A stretch of DNA of 64,000 nt, taken from NCBI RefSeq assembly GCF_031834595.1, contig NZ_CP115541.1, positions 1,302,001-1,366,000 of the forward strand, written 5' to 3'. The notes under the pieces were generated by a model that did no database searches, was not told where the DNA came from, and was given only the letters and a program-made list of their open reading frames with translations. Position 1 is the stretch's first letter. The number at the start of each line of letters is the position of its first letter. The translations under genes were made by a program, and so were the position numbers. The stretch is from Stenotrophomonas oahuensis (GTDB lineage Bacteria; Pseudomonadota; Gammaproteobacteria; Xanthomonadales; Xanthomonadaceae). Below, piece by piece: positions 51,977-61,820 of this stretch.

Positions 51977-52582
51977 TCAGGCCCCGGTCGTCACCAGGTC
52001 GCGATGGAAGAAGTAGATTTCCTGCACCAGGAACTTCCAGCTGGTATGGAAGCTGCGGAAGCGCGTGCTTGGCGTTGAGGACGCCAGCGCATCGATTCCC
52101 AGCTCATGCGCCAGGCGCAGCGCGCGGGCCATGTGCAGCGGGTCGCTGACGATGATCACGCGGTGCAGGCGGCGCTGTTCCATCAGCCGCTGCGCCTCGA
52201 TCAGATTCTGCCGCGTGGTGCGCGACGCGGTCTCGATCAGGATCGCCTCATCCGGCACACCCTGCTTGATCGCATAGCGGCGCGCCACCTGCGATTCGGA
52301 AAAGCGCGCAGCCGTGCCGCCGTAGCCACCGGTGAAGATCAGCAACGGTGCATAGCCCTGGCGGTACAGATCCAGCCCATGGCGGATGCGTTCTTCGAAC
52401 ACCGGCGAAGGTTTTGCGTCATACGCTGCCGCCCCGAGCACGATGATGGCGTCGGCCTTCGCCGCTTGGTCACGCTCGCCCACCCACACGATCCACGCGG
52501 TCACGCACAGCAACCACGCCAGCAGTGCGACCAGCAGCCGCCACAACCAGCCCCACAGGCCAACCCGGGCCCGCCGGATCAT
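51977..52582 (-). CDS. DUF218 (YdcF/SanA-like) membrane protein
   Basis: A 201-residue protein with one N-terminal membrane segment (LWRLLVALLAWLLCVTAWIVWV), then a DUF218 domain: DAIIVLGAAAYDAKPSPVFEERIRHGLDLYRQG, LIFTGGYGG, ETASRTTRQNLIEAQRLM, VIIVSDPLHMARALRLAHELG. Homologues SanA and ElyC act in envelope integrity or lipid-carrier metabolism. ATG 52582 overlaps the stop of the upstream dehydratase gene (ATGA), so the two are coupled. Confidence 0.87.
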   Translation of the reverse strand: MIRRARVGLWGWLWRLLVALLAWLLCVTAWIVWVGERDQAAKADAIIVLGAAAYDAKPSPVFEERIRHGLDLYRQGYAPLLIFTGGYGGTAARFSESQVARRYAIKQGVPDEAILIETASRTTRQNLIEAQRLMEQRRLHRVIIVSDPLHMARALRLAHELGIDALASSTPSTRFRSFHTSWKFLVQEIYFFHRDLVTTGA

Positions 52583-53538
52583 GCACGCCCCCACGGCAGC
52601 GCGCCCAGATCCACATTGCCGCCGGAAAGCACCACGCCTACCCGTTGGCCGGCGAAACGCGCCGGTTCGGCCAGGATGGCCGCGAGCGCAATCGCCGAAG
52701 ACGGTTCCACCACCTGCTTGAGCACCTGCCAGATCAGGCGCATGGCCTGCACGGTCGCCGCGTCGTCCACGGTAATGACCTCGGCCTGGCCGTGCAGAAG
52801 GGCGAAATTGGGGGTACCCAAGGTGCCGCGCAGCCCGTCGCAGATCGTGTCCGGGGTGAAATCCAGCTGCAGCGACCCCGCGGCCAGCGAGCGCGCGGTG
52901 TCGGCGGCCCCAGCCGGCTCTGCCAGGATCAGCCGTGCCTGTGGTGCAGCGGCCTGGATCGCCAGCTGGGTACCGGCAGCCAGCCCGCCACCGCCCACCG
53001 GCACCACCAGCAGGTCGAACGGTCCGTGGCTGTGCAGCAGCTCCAGCGCGGCGGTGCCCTGCCCGGCCATGACCTGGCGGTCGGCATACGGGTGCACCAG
53101 GGTCGCGCCGGTGTCAGCCTGCACCTGCGCGCATAGGGCCTCGCGCGCGGCGATGCTGGGGGCACAGCGCCACAGGGTGGCCCCGTGCCGCTCGATGTTG
53201 GCCAGCTTGGTCGCCACCGCGCCTTCGGGCACGACCACGTGGCAGGTGATGCCACGGGTGCGCGCGGCCAGTGCCAGTGCGGCCCCGTGGTTGCCGGAAG
53301 AATGGGTGACCACCCCGCGCGCAGCCACGTCTTCGGACAGCGCCCAGACCGCATTGCAGGCCCCACGGAACTTGAACGCCCCGCCCCGTTGCAGGTGCTC
53401 GGCCTTGAACGCCAGCCGCGCGCCGGTCATCTGGTCCAGCGCCTGCGACTGCAACACCGGTGTCACATGGGCATGCGGGGCAATGCGCGCAGCGGCGGCG
53501 AGCAGATCATCCACGCGGGGCAGGAGTGAATCGTTCAT
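52579..53538 (-). CDS. Threonine/serine dehydratase-like PLP enzyme
   Basis: A 319-residue fold-type II PLP enzyme. The PLP lysine lies in LQRGGAFKFRGACNAVW (about 50-65), SSGNHGAALALA binds the substrate carboxylate, and the glycine loop VPVGGGGLAAGTQLAI binds PLP phosphate. The C-terminal VVLSGGNVDL is typical. There is no regulatory ACT domain, so it is the short catabolic type (threonine dehydratase or serine racemase-like). It deaminates L-Thr/Ser or racemises Ser; which one is not decided here. Confidence 0.9.
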   Translation of the reverse strand: MNDSLLPRVDDLLAAAARIAPHAHVTPVLQSQALDQMTGARLAFKAEHLQRGGAFKFRGACNAVWALSEDVAARGVVTHSSGNHGAALALAARTRGITCHVVVPEGAVATKLANIERHGATLWRCAPSIAAREALCAQVQADTGATLVHPYADRQVMAGQGTAALELLHSHGPFDLLVVPVGGGGLAAGTQLAIQAAAPQARLILAEPAGAADTARSLAAGSLQLDFTPDTICDGLRGTLGTPNFALLHGQAEVITVDDAATVQAMRLIWQVLKQVVEPSSAIALAAILAEPARFAGQRVGVVLSGGNVDLGALPWGRA

Positions 53539-53685
53539 GACGCAAGATTAACGTAACGCCTCGCTGCGCACCGCCTGCGCGCGAGGTGCGACGATGGCCT
53601 GCATTCATCCAGAGCGGGCTGAGTTAAGGGCCTATTCAATGCCCCGGCCCGAAGCTGGACCCAGAACCCTTGGGGGGACCCGATC

Positions 53686-54195
53686 ATGAAAATGCGCCTG
53701 ATGTTCGCCGGTGGCCTGTTGTTGGCCCTGTCCGGCTGCGCCACCTACGACTATGTTGGTGGGGGCGGCGGCGGTGGCAGCGGTTACTACCACGGCGCAC
53801 CGTCGGTGGAATACCGCTACCCGTACGGCTATCCCTATGGCTACGGCAGCGGCTATTACGGTGGTGGCTACTACAACTACGGCGGCGGCTATTACAACCG
53901 CCCGATCTATCGCCCGTACCCGAACTACCGCCCGCCGCACAATCACCGCCCGCCGCCGCGTCCGGACCATGGCAACGGCCCGCCGCCGCCGCGCCCGCCG
54001 GATCGTCCGCGTCCGAACTACAACGGCGGTTCGCCGTGGCGGAACATGGACTCGGTCGGCCGCCCGCCGCAATCGCGCCCGGCACCGGCTCCGCAGTCGC
54101 GACCGGCCCCGCCGCCGCGTCCCGCGCAGTCGCGCCCGAGCGGCTCGCCCTGGCGGAATATGAATAAGTTGAACCAGCGCACACAAGAGAACTGA
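53686..54195 (+). CDS. Gly/Tyr-rich lipoprotein
   Basis: A 169-residue lipoprotein: signal KMRLMFAGGLLLALSGC with Cys at about 18. The body is low-complexity: a run of Gly, then tyrosine repeats (PYGYPYGYGSGYYGGGYYNYGG) and a C-terminal half of Pro, Arg and Ser with two copies of the unit GSPWRNM (about 118 and 158). No fold is expected. It probably attaches to the outer membrane and forms an envelope or matrix contact. Similar Gly/Tyr-rich proteins occur in Xanthomonads without known function. Confidence 0.75.
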   Translation: MKMRLMFAGGLLLALSGCATYDYVGGGGGGGSGYYHGAPSVEYRYPYGYPYGYGSGYYGGGYYNYGGGYYNRPIYRPYPNYRPPHNHRPPPRPDHGNGPPPPRPPDRPRPNYNGGSPWRNMDSVGRPPQSRPAPAPQSRPAPPPRPAQSRPSGSPWRNMNKLNQRTQEN

Positions 54196-54372
54196 TTGCC
54201 GCTTGATTTTCACCCGCCCGCCAGTTCAATCTACGCAGGCAGTGACCGCCCCGGTCACAAAGTGACAAAAGCGACACGGGGCGTCACATCGAGCTCTACG
54301 TCGATATCCGACAGGAACATCTGGATCCCCCCTGTTCCGGCCCTGTCGGATGTCGGCACCTACAAAGCAGAA

Positions 54373-54397
54373 GGCCCCGCCAATGGCGGGGCCTTTT
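54373..54397 (+). terminator. Intrinsic terminator
   Basis: GGCCCCGCC-aat-GGCGGGGCC followed by TTTTG. Rightward, 177 nt after the G/Y-rich lipoprotein gene. Confidence 0.85.
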
Positions 54398-54434
54398 GTT
54401 TTGGTGCAGCTGGGGGAAGTTCCGCCTTAAAAAC

Positions 54435-54464
54435 GGGGCCGACAGTCCCCCGACTGTCGGCCCC
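54435..54464. terminator. Second hairpin, 13-bp perfect stem
   Basis: GGGGCCGACAGTC pairs with GACTGTCGGCCCC over a 4-nt loop. It is followed by TTCG on the plus strand and by GTTTTT on the minus strand, so it can stop leftward transcription well. Confidence 0.7.
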
Positions 54465-54706
54465 TTCGCTTCCCCGGGATGCGCAAGAACCGGCCCCTGT
54501 TCCAATTCCGGTTCGTAGCGCTTTTCAGCGCCTGCCACCCTGGGTGCTATTGGGTTATCTGCACTTTGCGTGCCAACTTGAGGGTGGATTTCAGATTTTT
54601 TTATGAATGGGGCCCTGCAACCTCCCGAAGCATTCCGCTGTAAAATCAACGCCCTCGCCCTGCTCCAGGGCTGACCTGGGCCGCCAAGGCCCCGTCCGAG
54701 CCTTAC

Positions 54707-56596
54707 ATGACCGATTCCTTCTACGACTACGACGTCATCGTCATCGGTGGCGGCCATGCCGGCACTGAAGCTGCGCTGGCCGCGGCCCGCACGGGCGTGC
54801 GCACGCTGCTGCTGACCCACAACGTGGAAACCATTGGCGCAATGAGCTGCAACCCGGCCATCGGTGGCATCGGCAAGGGCCATCTGGTCAAGGAGATCGA
54901 CGCGCTGGGTGGAGCCATGGCCCACGCCGCTGACCGCGCGGGCATCCAGTGGCGCACGCTCAATGCCTCCAAGGGGCCGGCGGTGCGCGCCACCCGCTGC
55001 CAGGCCGACCGCAACCTGTACCGCATGGCCATCCGTGGCATCGTCGAGGCGCAGGCCAACCTGACCGTGTTCCAGGCGGCCGTGGATGACCTGATCATCG
55101 ACGGCGACGCCGTGCGTGGCGTCATCACCCAGACCGGCCTGCAGTTCAATGCGCCGGCGGTGGTGCTGACCGCCGGCACCTTCCTGGCTGGCAAGATCCA
55201 TGTCGGCCAGACCCAGTACGCGGCCGGGCGCATGGGCGACCCACCGGCGACCACGCTGGCCGCGCGCCTGCGCGAGCGCCCGTTCGCCATCGACCGGCTC
55301 AAGACCGGCACGCCGCCGCGCATCGACGGGCGCTCGCTGGACTACAGCGTGATGGAAGAGCAGCCCGGCGACGACCCGCGACCGGTGATGTCGTTCCTGG
55401 GCGATGTGTCCGAGCACCCGGCGCAGGTGAGCTGCTGGATCACCCATACCAGCGAGCACACCCACGAGATCATCCGCAGCGCCCTGCACCGCAGCCCGCT
55501 GTACAGCGGCCAGATCGAAGGCATCGGCCCGCGCTACTGCCCGTCCATTGAAGACAAGGTGGTGCGTTTCGCCGAAAAGGCCAGCCACCAGATATTTGTC
55601 GAGCCCGAGGGGCTGGACGTGGTGGAGATCTACCCCAACGGCATTTCCACCTCGCTGCCGTTCGACGTGCAGCTGGCGTTGGTGCGCAGCATCCGCGGTT
55701 TCGAGAACGCGCATATCACCCGCCCGGGCTATGCGATCGAGTACGACTTCTTCGACCCGCGCGGCCTGAACAACACGCTGGAAACCAAGGCGGTGTCCGG
55801 CCTGTTCTTCGCCGGCCAGATCAACGGCACCACCGGCTATGAGGAGGCCGCCGCACAGGGCCTGCTGGCCGGTCTCAATGCCGCGCGCCGGGTGCGCGAT
55901 GAGGCCGGCTGGTGCCCGCGCCGCGACGAAGCCTATCTGGGTGTGCTGGTGGATGACCTGATCACCCACGGCACCACCGAGCCCTACCGCATGTTCACCA
56001 GCCGCGCCGAATACCGGCTGCAGCTGCGCGAGGACAACGCCGACGTGCGCCTGACCGGCATTGGCCGCGAACTCGGCGTGGTCGACGACCGCCGCTGGAA
56101 CGCGTTCCAGGCCAAGCAGGACGCGGTGGCCACCGAGTCGGCCCGCCTGAAGGCGCTGTGGGCGACGCCGGGCAACGCACTGGGCCGCGAAGTGGAAGCC
56201 ACGCTGGGCGTGGCGGTCAGCCGCGAGACCAACGTGCTGGACCTGATCAAGCGCCCGGAGCTGGACTACGCCAAGCTGATGCAGGTGCCGTCATTGGGCC
56301 CGGGCGTGGAAGATGCCAAGGTGGCCGAACAGGTGGAGATCGGGGTCAAGTACGCCGGTTATCTGGATCGCCAGCGCGAGGAAATCGAGCGCCAGCAGCG
56401 GCACGAGAACACCGCCATCGATGTCGCCTTCGATTACGCCAGCGTGCGTGGGCTGTCGGCCGAGGTGCAGCAGAAGCTGGAGCGCGTGCGTCCGCAGACC
56501 ATCGGCCAGGCGCAGCGCATCCCCGGCATGACCCCGGCGGCGATCTCCCTGCTGCTGGTGCATCTGGAGCGCGCGCGGCGTTCGCGCGTCGCCTGA
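54707..56596 (+). CDS. mnmG: tRNA U34 carboxymethylaminomethyl modification enzyme MnmG
   Basis: A 629-residue FAD enzyme that, with MnmE, makes cmnm5U at the wobble base. The FAD motif is [19 protein letters not shown] (about 8-26). Conserved segments are [55 protein letters not shown] and [15 protein letters not shown]. Length is normal. It stands alone; its former name is gidA. Confidence 0.97.
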   Translation: MTDSFYDYDVIVIGGGHAGTEAALAAARTGVRTLLLTHNVETIGAMSCNPAIGGIGKGHLVKEIDALGGAMAHAADRAGIQWRTLNASKGPAVRATRCQADRNLYRMAIRGIVEAQANLTVFQAAVDDLIIDGDAVRGVITQTGLQFNAPAVVLTAGTFLAGKIHVGQTQYAAGRMGDPPATTLAARLRERPFAIDRLKTGTPPRIDGRSLDYSVMEEQPGDDPRPVMSFLGDVSEHPAQVSCWITHTSEHTHEIIRSALHRSPLYSGQIEGIGPRYCPSIEDKVVRFAEKASHQIFVEPEGLDVVEIYPNGISTSLPFDVQLALVRSIRGFENAHITRPGYAIEYDFFDPRGLNNTLETKAVSGLFFAGQINGTTGYEEAAAQGLLAGLNAARRVRDEAGWCPRRDEAYLGVLVDDLITHGTTEPYRMFTSRAEYRLQLREDNADVRLTGIGRELGVVDDRRWNAFQAKQDAVATESARLKALWATPGNALGREVEATLGVAVSRETNVLDLIKRPELDYAKLMQVPSLGPGVEDAKVAEQVEIGVKYAGYLDRQREEIERQQRHENTAIDVAFDYASVRGLSAEVQQKLERVRPQTIGQAQRIPGMTPAAISLLLVHLERARRSRVA

Positions 56597-56641
56597 CGAC
56601 GCGCGATATATCATGGCAACCTGCCTTTACCGGAACCCGCC

Positions 56642-57175
56642 ATGTCTCCCCTGCGCCCCTTCCTCGACACCTTCCCCACCGTCGGCGAGCGCTGCTACGT
56701 GGACCCGGCCTGCACCATCATCGGCGACGTGGTGCTGGGCGAGGATGTCTCGGTATGGCCAGGCTGCGTCGTCCGTGGTGATGTGAACCACGTGCGCATT
56801 GGCGCACGCAGCAACATCCAGGACGGCACCATCATCCATGTCAGCCACCACAGCCCGTACAACAAGGCCGGCCACCCGACGCTGATCGGCGAGGGCGTCA
56901 CCGTGGGCCACGGCACCATCATCCATGCCTGCACCATTGGCGATTACAGCCTGATCGGCATGGGAGCCTGCATTCTGGACGGGGCCACCGTGGCGAAGCA
57001 TGCCTTTGTCGGGGCTGGTGCAGTGGTCGGCCCGGGCAAGGTGGTGGGCGAAGGCGAGTTGTGGGTGGGCAACCCGGCGCGACCGGCGCGACGCTTGAGC
57101 GAGAAGGAAATCGAGTCGCTGCATTACTCGGCGGATCACTACGTGCGGTTGAAGGACAAGTACCTGGGGATGTGA
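56642..57175 (+). CDS. Gamma-carbonic anhydrase family protein
   Basis: A 177-residue left-handed beta-helix protein of the YrdA/PaaY type. Hexapeptide turns run from CTIIGDVVLGEDVSVWPGCVVRGD onward. The three zinc histidines are in IIHVSHHSPYN and GVTVGHGTIIHACTIG. It is probably a trimer; it may be a carbonic anhydrase or metal-bound acyltransferase-like protein. It starts 45 nt after mnmG. A GTAG REP follows. Confidence 0.9.
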   Translation: MSPLRPFLDTFPTVGERCYVDPACTIIGDVVLGEDVSVWPGCVVRGDVNHVRIGARSNIQDGTIIHVSHHSPYNKAGHPTLIGEGVTVGHGTIIHACTIGDYSLIGMGACILDGATVAKHAFVGAGAVVGPGKVVGEGELWVGNPARPARRLSEKEIESLHYSADHYVRLKDKYLGM

Positions 57176-57185
57176 CCCGTTCGAC

Positions 57186-57211
57186 GTAGAGCCGGGCTTG
57201 CCCGGCTCTAC
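57186..57211. repeat. Symmetric GTAG REP
   Basis: GTAGAGCCGGGC-tt-GCCCGGCTCTAC, a perfect palindrome with both GTAG and CTAC ends, in the 176-bp gap. Confidence 0.78.
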
Positions 57212-57351
57212 ATGGCATGACGCGCGCGGCCAGACGGAGACCGGCGCGACCCGTGGTAAAGTCGGACTCCGACCAGGAAGCTGTCGAGACCCCCCATGCC
57301 GTTGGCCGCCGTCCGGAGAGGATTCCGGCACCCCAACTCCAACAGGTGCGC

Positions 57352-58041
57352 ATGAGCGCACGAATGCTGGACACCTACCGTGAAGTGATCACGCCCGAAG
57401 GCGTGCCGCTGCACCTGCCGGCAGCCGGTCCGATTCCGCGCGCACTGGCCTGGGCCATCGACTTCGTGATCCGTGCGGCCGGCCTGCTGATGCTCAGCAT
57501 TCCGCTGGCCTTCCTCGGCGAGTTCGGCCAAGGCATTTATGCCTGCCTGATGTTCCTGACCATGTGGGCCTACACCATCGTGCAGGAAGCCGTCTGGGGC
57601 CGAACCCTGGGCAAGCGCGTGCTCGGCCTGCGCGTGGTCGCGCAGGACGGTGCGCCGATCGGCTGGATGGCCTCGATCACCCGCAACCTGCTGCGCACCG
57701 TGGACATGCTGCCGTTTGGCTACGCGTTGGGCCTGCTCTCCAGCCTGTTCGACCCGCATGGCCGTCGCCTCGGCGACCTGGTCGCCGGCACCGTGGTGGT
57801 GCACGACGTGGTGCAGCCGTTCGCGGCCGCGCTGGCCATCGACACCGTTCTGGCTCCGCCGCAGCCGCTGCAGCCGGCCGAACAGGCCGCCGTGGTGGCC
57901 TTCGCCGAGCGTGCGCCGCGCCTGTCCGGTGCGCGCCAGCAGGAGCTGGCCGACATTGCCGGCGAGCTCAGTGGCGGGCACGGGCAGGTCGGCGTACTAC
58001 GCCTCTACGCCATGGCCAACTGGCTGCTGGGGCGGCGATGA
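57352..58041 (+). CDS. RDD-family membrane protein
   Basis: A 229-residue protein with the RDD domain: PRALAWAIDFVIRAAGLLMLSIPLAF (Arg-x-x-x-x-x-x-Asp in helix 1), VWGRTLGKRVLGLRVVAQDG and FDPHGRRLGDLVAGTVVV. About three membrane helices, then a soluble tail. RDD proteins are little known; some act in sodium transport. ATG 57352 fits best. The stop overlaps the SpoIIM-like start (ATGA), opening a six-gene operon with a MoxR ATPase. Confidence 0.88.
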   Translation: MSARMLDTYREVITPEGVPLHLPAAGPIPRALAWAIDFVIRAAGLLMLSIPLAFLGEFGQGIYACLMFLTMWAYTIVQEAVWGRTLGKRVLGLRVVAQDGAPIGWMASITRNLLRTVDMLPFGYALGLLSSLFDPHGRRLGDLVAGTVVVHDVVQPFAAALAIDTVLAPPQPLQPAEQAAVVAFAERAPRLSGARQQELADIAGELSGGHGQVGVLRLYAMANWLLGRR

Positions 58042-59030
58042 GACAGGAACAGTTCGTCGCGCGTTACCAGGAAGAATGGCAGGCGCTGGAGCGCTGGCTG
58101 GCGCTGCGTGGCAGTGCCGGGCCGCGTGCCCGGCGCACGCCCGACCCGGCCCTGTTGAACGATGAAGACATTCCGCAGCGCTACCGGCGGCTGTGCCAGC
58201 AGCTGGCGCTGGCCCGCAAGCGCGGCTACAGCCCGCAGCTGGTCGCACGCTTGCAGCAGCTGATGCAGCAGGGCCATGGCCTGCTCTATCGCACCCCGCC
58301 GGCACGCTGGCGACGGGCGCTGGAATTCCTGCTGGCCGATTTCCCGCTGCTGGTGCGCAGCCAGGCGCGCAGCATGTGGGTCGCCACGGCGCTGTTCGTG
58401 CTGCCGCTGGTTGGCAGCTTCGCGCTGATTCAATGGCACCCGGACGTGATCCACATGCTGATGGACCCGGCCCAGGTCGGCGAGATGGAGCGCATGTACG
58501 ACCCCAGCGCACCACGCCTGGGCCGCGACAGCGGCACCGACTGGATGATGTTCGGCTACTACATCATGAACAACATCAGCATCGGCCTGCGCACCTTCGC
58601 CAGCGGCCTGCTGGCCGGCGTGGGCACGGTGCTGGTCCTGCTGTTCAACGGACTCACCATCGGCGCGGTGGCCGGCCACCTGCAGCACATCGGCCACGGC
58701 GACCCGTTCTGGCGCTTCGTCTGCGGGCACGGCTCGTTCGAGCTCACCGCCATTGTGATTGCCGGCGGTGCCGGCCTGCAGCTGGGCATGAAGCTGCTGG
58801 CCCCGGGCCGGCGTCGGCGCATCGATGCGCTGGTCGAAGGCGGCGTGATCGGCGCGAAGCTGTGCCTGGGCGTGGCCTTCATGCTGCTGGTGGCGGCCTT
58901 CATCGAGGCGTTCTGGTCCTCCATTGCCGAAGTACCGGCGTGGGGCAAGTACAGCGTGGCCGGCGTGTTGTGGACGCTGGTGTTCGTTTGGCTGTGGCGC
59001 GGTGGACGCGGGAGCGGCCATGCGCATTGA
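58038..59030 (+). CDS. SpoIIM-family (stage II sporulation protein M-like) membrane protein
   Basis: A 330-residue protein, about five membrane helices. N-terminal soluble part REQFVARYQEEWQALERWLAL. Family marks: GYYIMNNISIGLRTFASGLLAGVGTVLVLLFNGLTIGAVAGHL and GHGSFELTAIVIAGGAGLQLG. Non-sporulating bacteria often carry this gene with RDD, MoxR and DUF58 genes. Its 3' end overlaps the next gene by 11 nt. Confidence 0.88.
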   Translation: MRQEQFVARYQEEWQALERWLALRGSAGPRARRTPDPALLNDEDIPQRYRRLCQQLALARKRGYSPQLVARLQQLMQQGHGLLYRTPPARWRRALEFLLADFPLLVRSQARSMWVATALFVLPLVGSFALIQWHPDVIHMLMDPAQVGEMERMYDPSAPRLGRDSGTDWMMFGYYIMNNISIGLRTFASGLLAGVGTVLVLLFNGLTIGAVAGHLQHIGHGDPFWRFVCGHGSFELTAIVIAGGAGLQLGMKLLAPGRRRRIDALVEGGVIGAKLCLGVAFMLLVAAFIEAFWSSIAEVPAWGKYSVAGVLWTLVFVWLWRGGRGSGHAH

Positions 59031-60648
59031 CCAGCTCAACGTCAATCTGCGCGCCCGCTCGGAATGGGAAGCGATGGAGCTGGGCACCGCGCTGGTGCGC
59101 CGACATGCCCGCGCGATCTGGCTGCCGCTGCTGTATGTGGGCCTGCCGCTGTTCGCTGGGGTCAACGCGTTGGCCTGGTGGACCGACAGCTTCTTCCTCG
59201 CCTGGCTGCTGATGTGGTGGCTGAAGCCGGTATCCGACCGGCTGGCGCTGTATGTGATCTCGCGCGGCGTGTTTGGCGATGAGCCGACGCCTTGGCAGAC
59301 CCTGCGCGCGCAGCGCCGCTGGGGCTGGAATGGTTTCTGGGGTTACCTGGGCTGGCGTCGTTTCAGCCCGTTCCGCTCGCTGCTGCTGCCGGTGAACCTG
59401 CTTGAGGGCAGCGACGCCACCCACCGCGGCCAGCGCCGCCGCGCCATTCTCAGCAGCGCCTTCAGCCATGCCACCCTGTTGACCACGGTCTGCATGGTGT
59501 TCGAACTGGTGATCGTGGCCGGGCTAATTGCCTGCATTTTCATGTTCGTCCCGTTCGACCTGCTGTCTGATTCCTGGCGGGCCGCATGGGCGATGGTCAC
59601 CGAGCTGATGCCGCCGTGGGCCAAGCTGGGGGTGAACTTCTTCTTCTGGTTCGCGGCCACCCTGATCAGCCCGTTCTATGCCGGGGCGGGATTCGCGCTG
59701 TACCTCAACCGTCGCACCGAGATGGAAGCGTGGGACGTGGAGATCGCGTTCCGCCGGCTGCGTGATCGCCTGCAGCAGGCGGCCCCGTTGCTGGTGCTGG
59801 CACTGGTGCTGGTGTGGCCGCTGGGCGGGCTGCACGCGCAGGAGTCGCCGGAACGGGAACAGGCGCAGCAGTGCGCAGCGCCTGATTCGCACGGCGATGA
59901 CGACGAAGCCTACGAGGACGAAGAAGAGGACGAAGACAGCGACACGGTTCCCGCGGATGACCCGTCCAACACCGCCGAGGTCATCTTCGGCGGCCCCAGG
60001 CCCGACACCGCCGGCTTCCGCCAGGCCGTGCAGCGCGCCTACGAAGATCCGCTGATCACGCCCACGCGCGAGGTCACCACCTGGGAGCCGACCCAGGAGA
60101 AAGACAAGGAAAAGAAGGAGAAGGACAAGAAGGACAGCGACGCCAACGCCAACCGCAAGGGCCCAAAGCTGCCGGCGCAGATTGCCGAATGGCTGCTGTG
60201 GGGCGTGGTCGGCGTGCTGGTGATCATTCTGCTGGCCACCTCGCCGTGGTGGATCCGCTGGCTGCGTGGCAGCGGCGCGCGCCGTGCGCAGGCCGCCTCC
60301 GCGGTACACGAGGAAGCGGTCAGCATTCCCGACGTGGTGCCGCCGGATCCGGCCGCGCGTGCGCGCGACCTGTGGCAGCAGGGACGGCCACGTGCCGCGC
60401 TGGCGCTGCTGTACCGCGCCAGCGTGGACAGCATGAGCGAGCGCGCCGACGTGGTGCTGCCCCCCGGTGCCACCGAATCGCAGTGCCTGCGCGCGTCGCG
60501 TCGCATGCCGGAAGAAGCCGACCGCACCCTGTTCGCGCGCATCGTGCGGGTGTGGCAGTACGCCGCCTACGCCGGCCGCCTGCCTGAGACCGACGAGTTC
60601 GATGAACTGGCCACCACCCTGCAGCAGCAGTTCCGGTGGCGCGCATGA
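59020..60648 (+). CDS. DUF4129-type membrane protein
   Basis: A 542-residue protein. The first half (about 35-275) has several membrane helices; then an acidic linker (DDDEAYEDEEEDEDSD, about 290-315) and a lysine-rich linker (KDKEKKEKDKKDSD) border a stretch with FRQAVQRAYEDP. A last membrane segment (EWLLWGVVGVLVIILLA) precedes a C-terminal DUF4129 domain with RARDLWQQGRPRAALALLYRASVDSMSERADVVLPPGATESQCLRAS. ATG 59020 overlaps the previous gene. Role unknown; possibly a signalling or assembly partner of MoxR. Confidence 0.85.
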   Translation: MRIDQLNVNLRARSEWEAMELGTALVRRHARAIWLPLLYVGLPLFAGVNALAWWTDSFFLAWLLMWWLKPVSDRLALYVISRGVFGDEPTPWQTLRAQRRWGWNGFWGYLGWRRFSPFRSLLLPVNLLEGSDATHRGQRRRAILSSAFSHATLLTTVCMVFELVIVAGLIACIFMFVPFDLLSDSWRAAWAMVTELMPPWAKLGVNFFFWFAATLISPFYAGAGFALYLNRRTEMEAWDVEIAFRRLRDRLQQAAPLLVLALVLVWPLGGLHAQESPEREQAQQCAAPDSHGDDDEAYEDEEEDEDSDTVPADDPSNTAEVIFGGPRPDTAGFRQAVQRAYEDPLITPTREVTTWEPTQEKDKEKKEKDKKDSDANANRKGPKLPAQIAEWLLWGVVGVLVIILLATSPWWIRWLRGSGARRAQAASAVHEEAVSIPDVVPPDPAARARDLWQQGRPRAALALLYRASVDSMSERADVVLPPGATESQCLRASRRMPEEADRTLFARIVRVWQYAAYAGRLPETDEFDELATTLQQQFRWRA

Positions 60649-61820
60649 GCAATCGTCTTCGTTGGGCACTGATCACCCTGGCCCTGCTGGTGCTGGGCGT
60701 TCCGCTGGCGATCCTGTTCCTGCGCAACCACGAGCGCATCACCCGCACCGAGCACCTGCCGCCGCAGGGCGAGGCTAGTTACAACCCGTTATATGCGCTG
60801 GGCAAGGCGCTGCAGGCCGATGGCATCCAGGCGCAGTCATTGGCGCGCGTGGACCTGGGCCGCATGGCGCTGCAACCCGGCGATACCGTGGTGCTGCTCA
60901 AGGACAGCGTCGATGTGCCGCCCAGTACGGCGCACGCCCTGCTGGACTGGGTGGGCCGTGGCGGCCATCTGCTGCTGCGCACGCCCCCGACCTTCAAGGA
61001 CGAAGAAGCTCCCCAGGGCACGCTGCTGGACACGCTTGGGGTGTACAGCGAGTTCTACGAAAGCGCGTGCAAGGCGTTCCACGTGGCCGACGATCCGGGA
61101 CACAGCGAGTTCTGCCGCGGCCGGCGCTTCGAGCTTGATGACGTGGACGGCGTGCGCGTGGAGCGGCGCTGGGGCGACGACGATGGCCTGGTGTTTGCAC
61201 GCCTGCGCAAGGGCCAGGGCACGGTCGATGTGGTGTCGGACATGACCTTCATGGAAGGCACGCCGCGCCATTTCGATGCCGAAGACCCAAAGGGCAGCCT
61301 GGCCGACGGCCTGCACGACATCTCGCATCGCGACCTCACCCGTTACCTGCTGGCCCCGAACTACGGCAAGGGCACCATGTGGCTGGTATACGGTTCGCGT
61401 CCGCCCACGCTGTGGCACCGCATCTTCTACCAGGGCTGGCCGGTGTGGGTACCGCTGCTGCTGGCCCTGCTGGGCTGGCTGTGGCAGCGCGCGCAGCGCA
61501 TGGGCAGCGTGCTGCCGGCACCGGCCGGCGACCGCCGTTCGTTGCTGGAGCACGTGCGCGCCAGCGGCGAGCACCTGCTGCGGCATGGCAAGACGCCCCT
61601 GCTGTACGACGCCGTGCGCCGCGCCTTCCTGGCCCGCCTGCGGCGTCGCGCGCCCACCGCCGCCGCACTCAGCGGCGACGCCCAGGCCCATGCCATCGCC
61701 ACTTTGCTGCAGTGGCCCGTTTCCCGTGTACAGACCGCGTTGCAGTCGCCGGCGTCCCAGGACACCAAAGCGCTGCGTGAGCGCATCCGCCTGCTGATCC
61801 AGATGAGAAACCTGCTATGA
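60645..61820 (+). CDS. DUF4350-domain membrane protein
   Basis: A 391-residue protein with an N-terminal membrane anchor (LRWALITLALLVLGVPLAILFL) and a second one near residue 268 (WVPLLLALLGWLWQRAQR). Between them lies the DUF4350 domain: YNPLYALGKALQADGIQAQSLARVD, LDWVGRGGHLLLRT and VVSDMTFM. DUF4350 resembles GATase-like/ABC-associated domains and may bind ligands in the periplasm. Start ATGA overlap at 60645; the next gene overlaps its stop as well. Confidence 0.87.
   Translation: MSNRLRWALITLALLVLGVPLAILFLRNHERITRTEHLPPQGEASYNPLYALGKALQADGIQAQSLARVDLGRMALQPGDTVVLLKDSVDVPPSTAHALLDWVGRGGHLLLRTPPTFKDEEAPQGTLLDTLGVYSEFYESACKAFHVADDPGHSEFCRGRRFELDDVDGVRVERRWGDDDGLVFARLRKGQGTVDVVSDMTFMEGTPRHFDAEDPKGSLADGLHDISHRDLTRYLLAPNYGKGTMWLVYGSRPPTLWHRIFYQGWPVWVPLLLALLGWLWQRAQRMGSVLPAPAGDRRSLLEHVRASGEHLLRHGKTPLLYDAVRRAFLARLRRRAPTAAALSGDAQAHAIATLLQWPVSRVQTALQSPASQDTKALRERIRLLIQMRNLL

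Larger units (their letters stand above)
54196..54706. other. Gene-free stretch before mnmG
   Basis: About 510 bp. It contains two strong hairpin terminators (below) and the mnmG leader. No other ORF is supported. Confidence 0.6.

Noticed and set aside
54296..55969. 557-aa minus-strand frame
   Set aside because: Antisense to mnmG and crosses two terminators.
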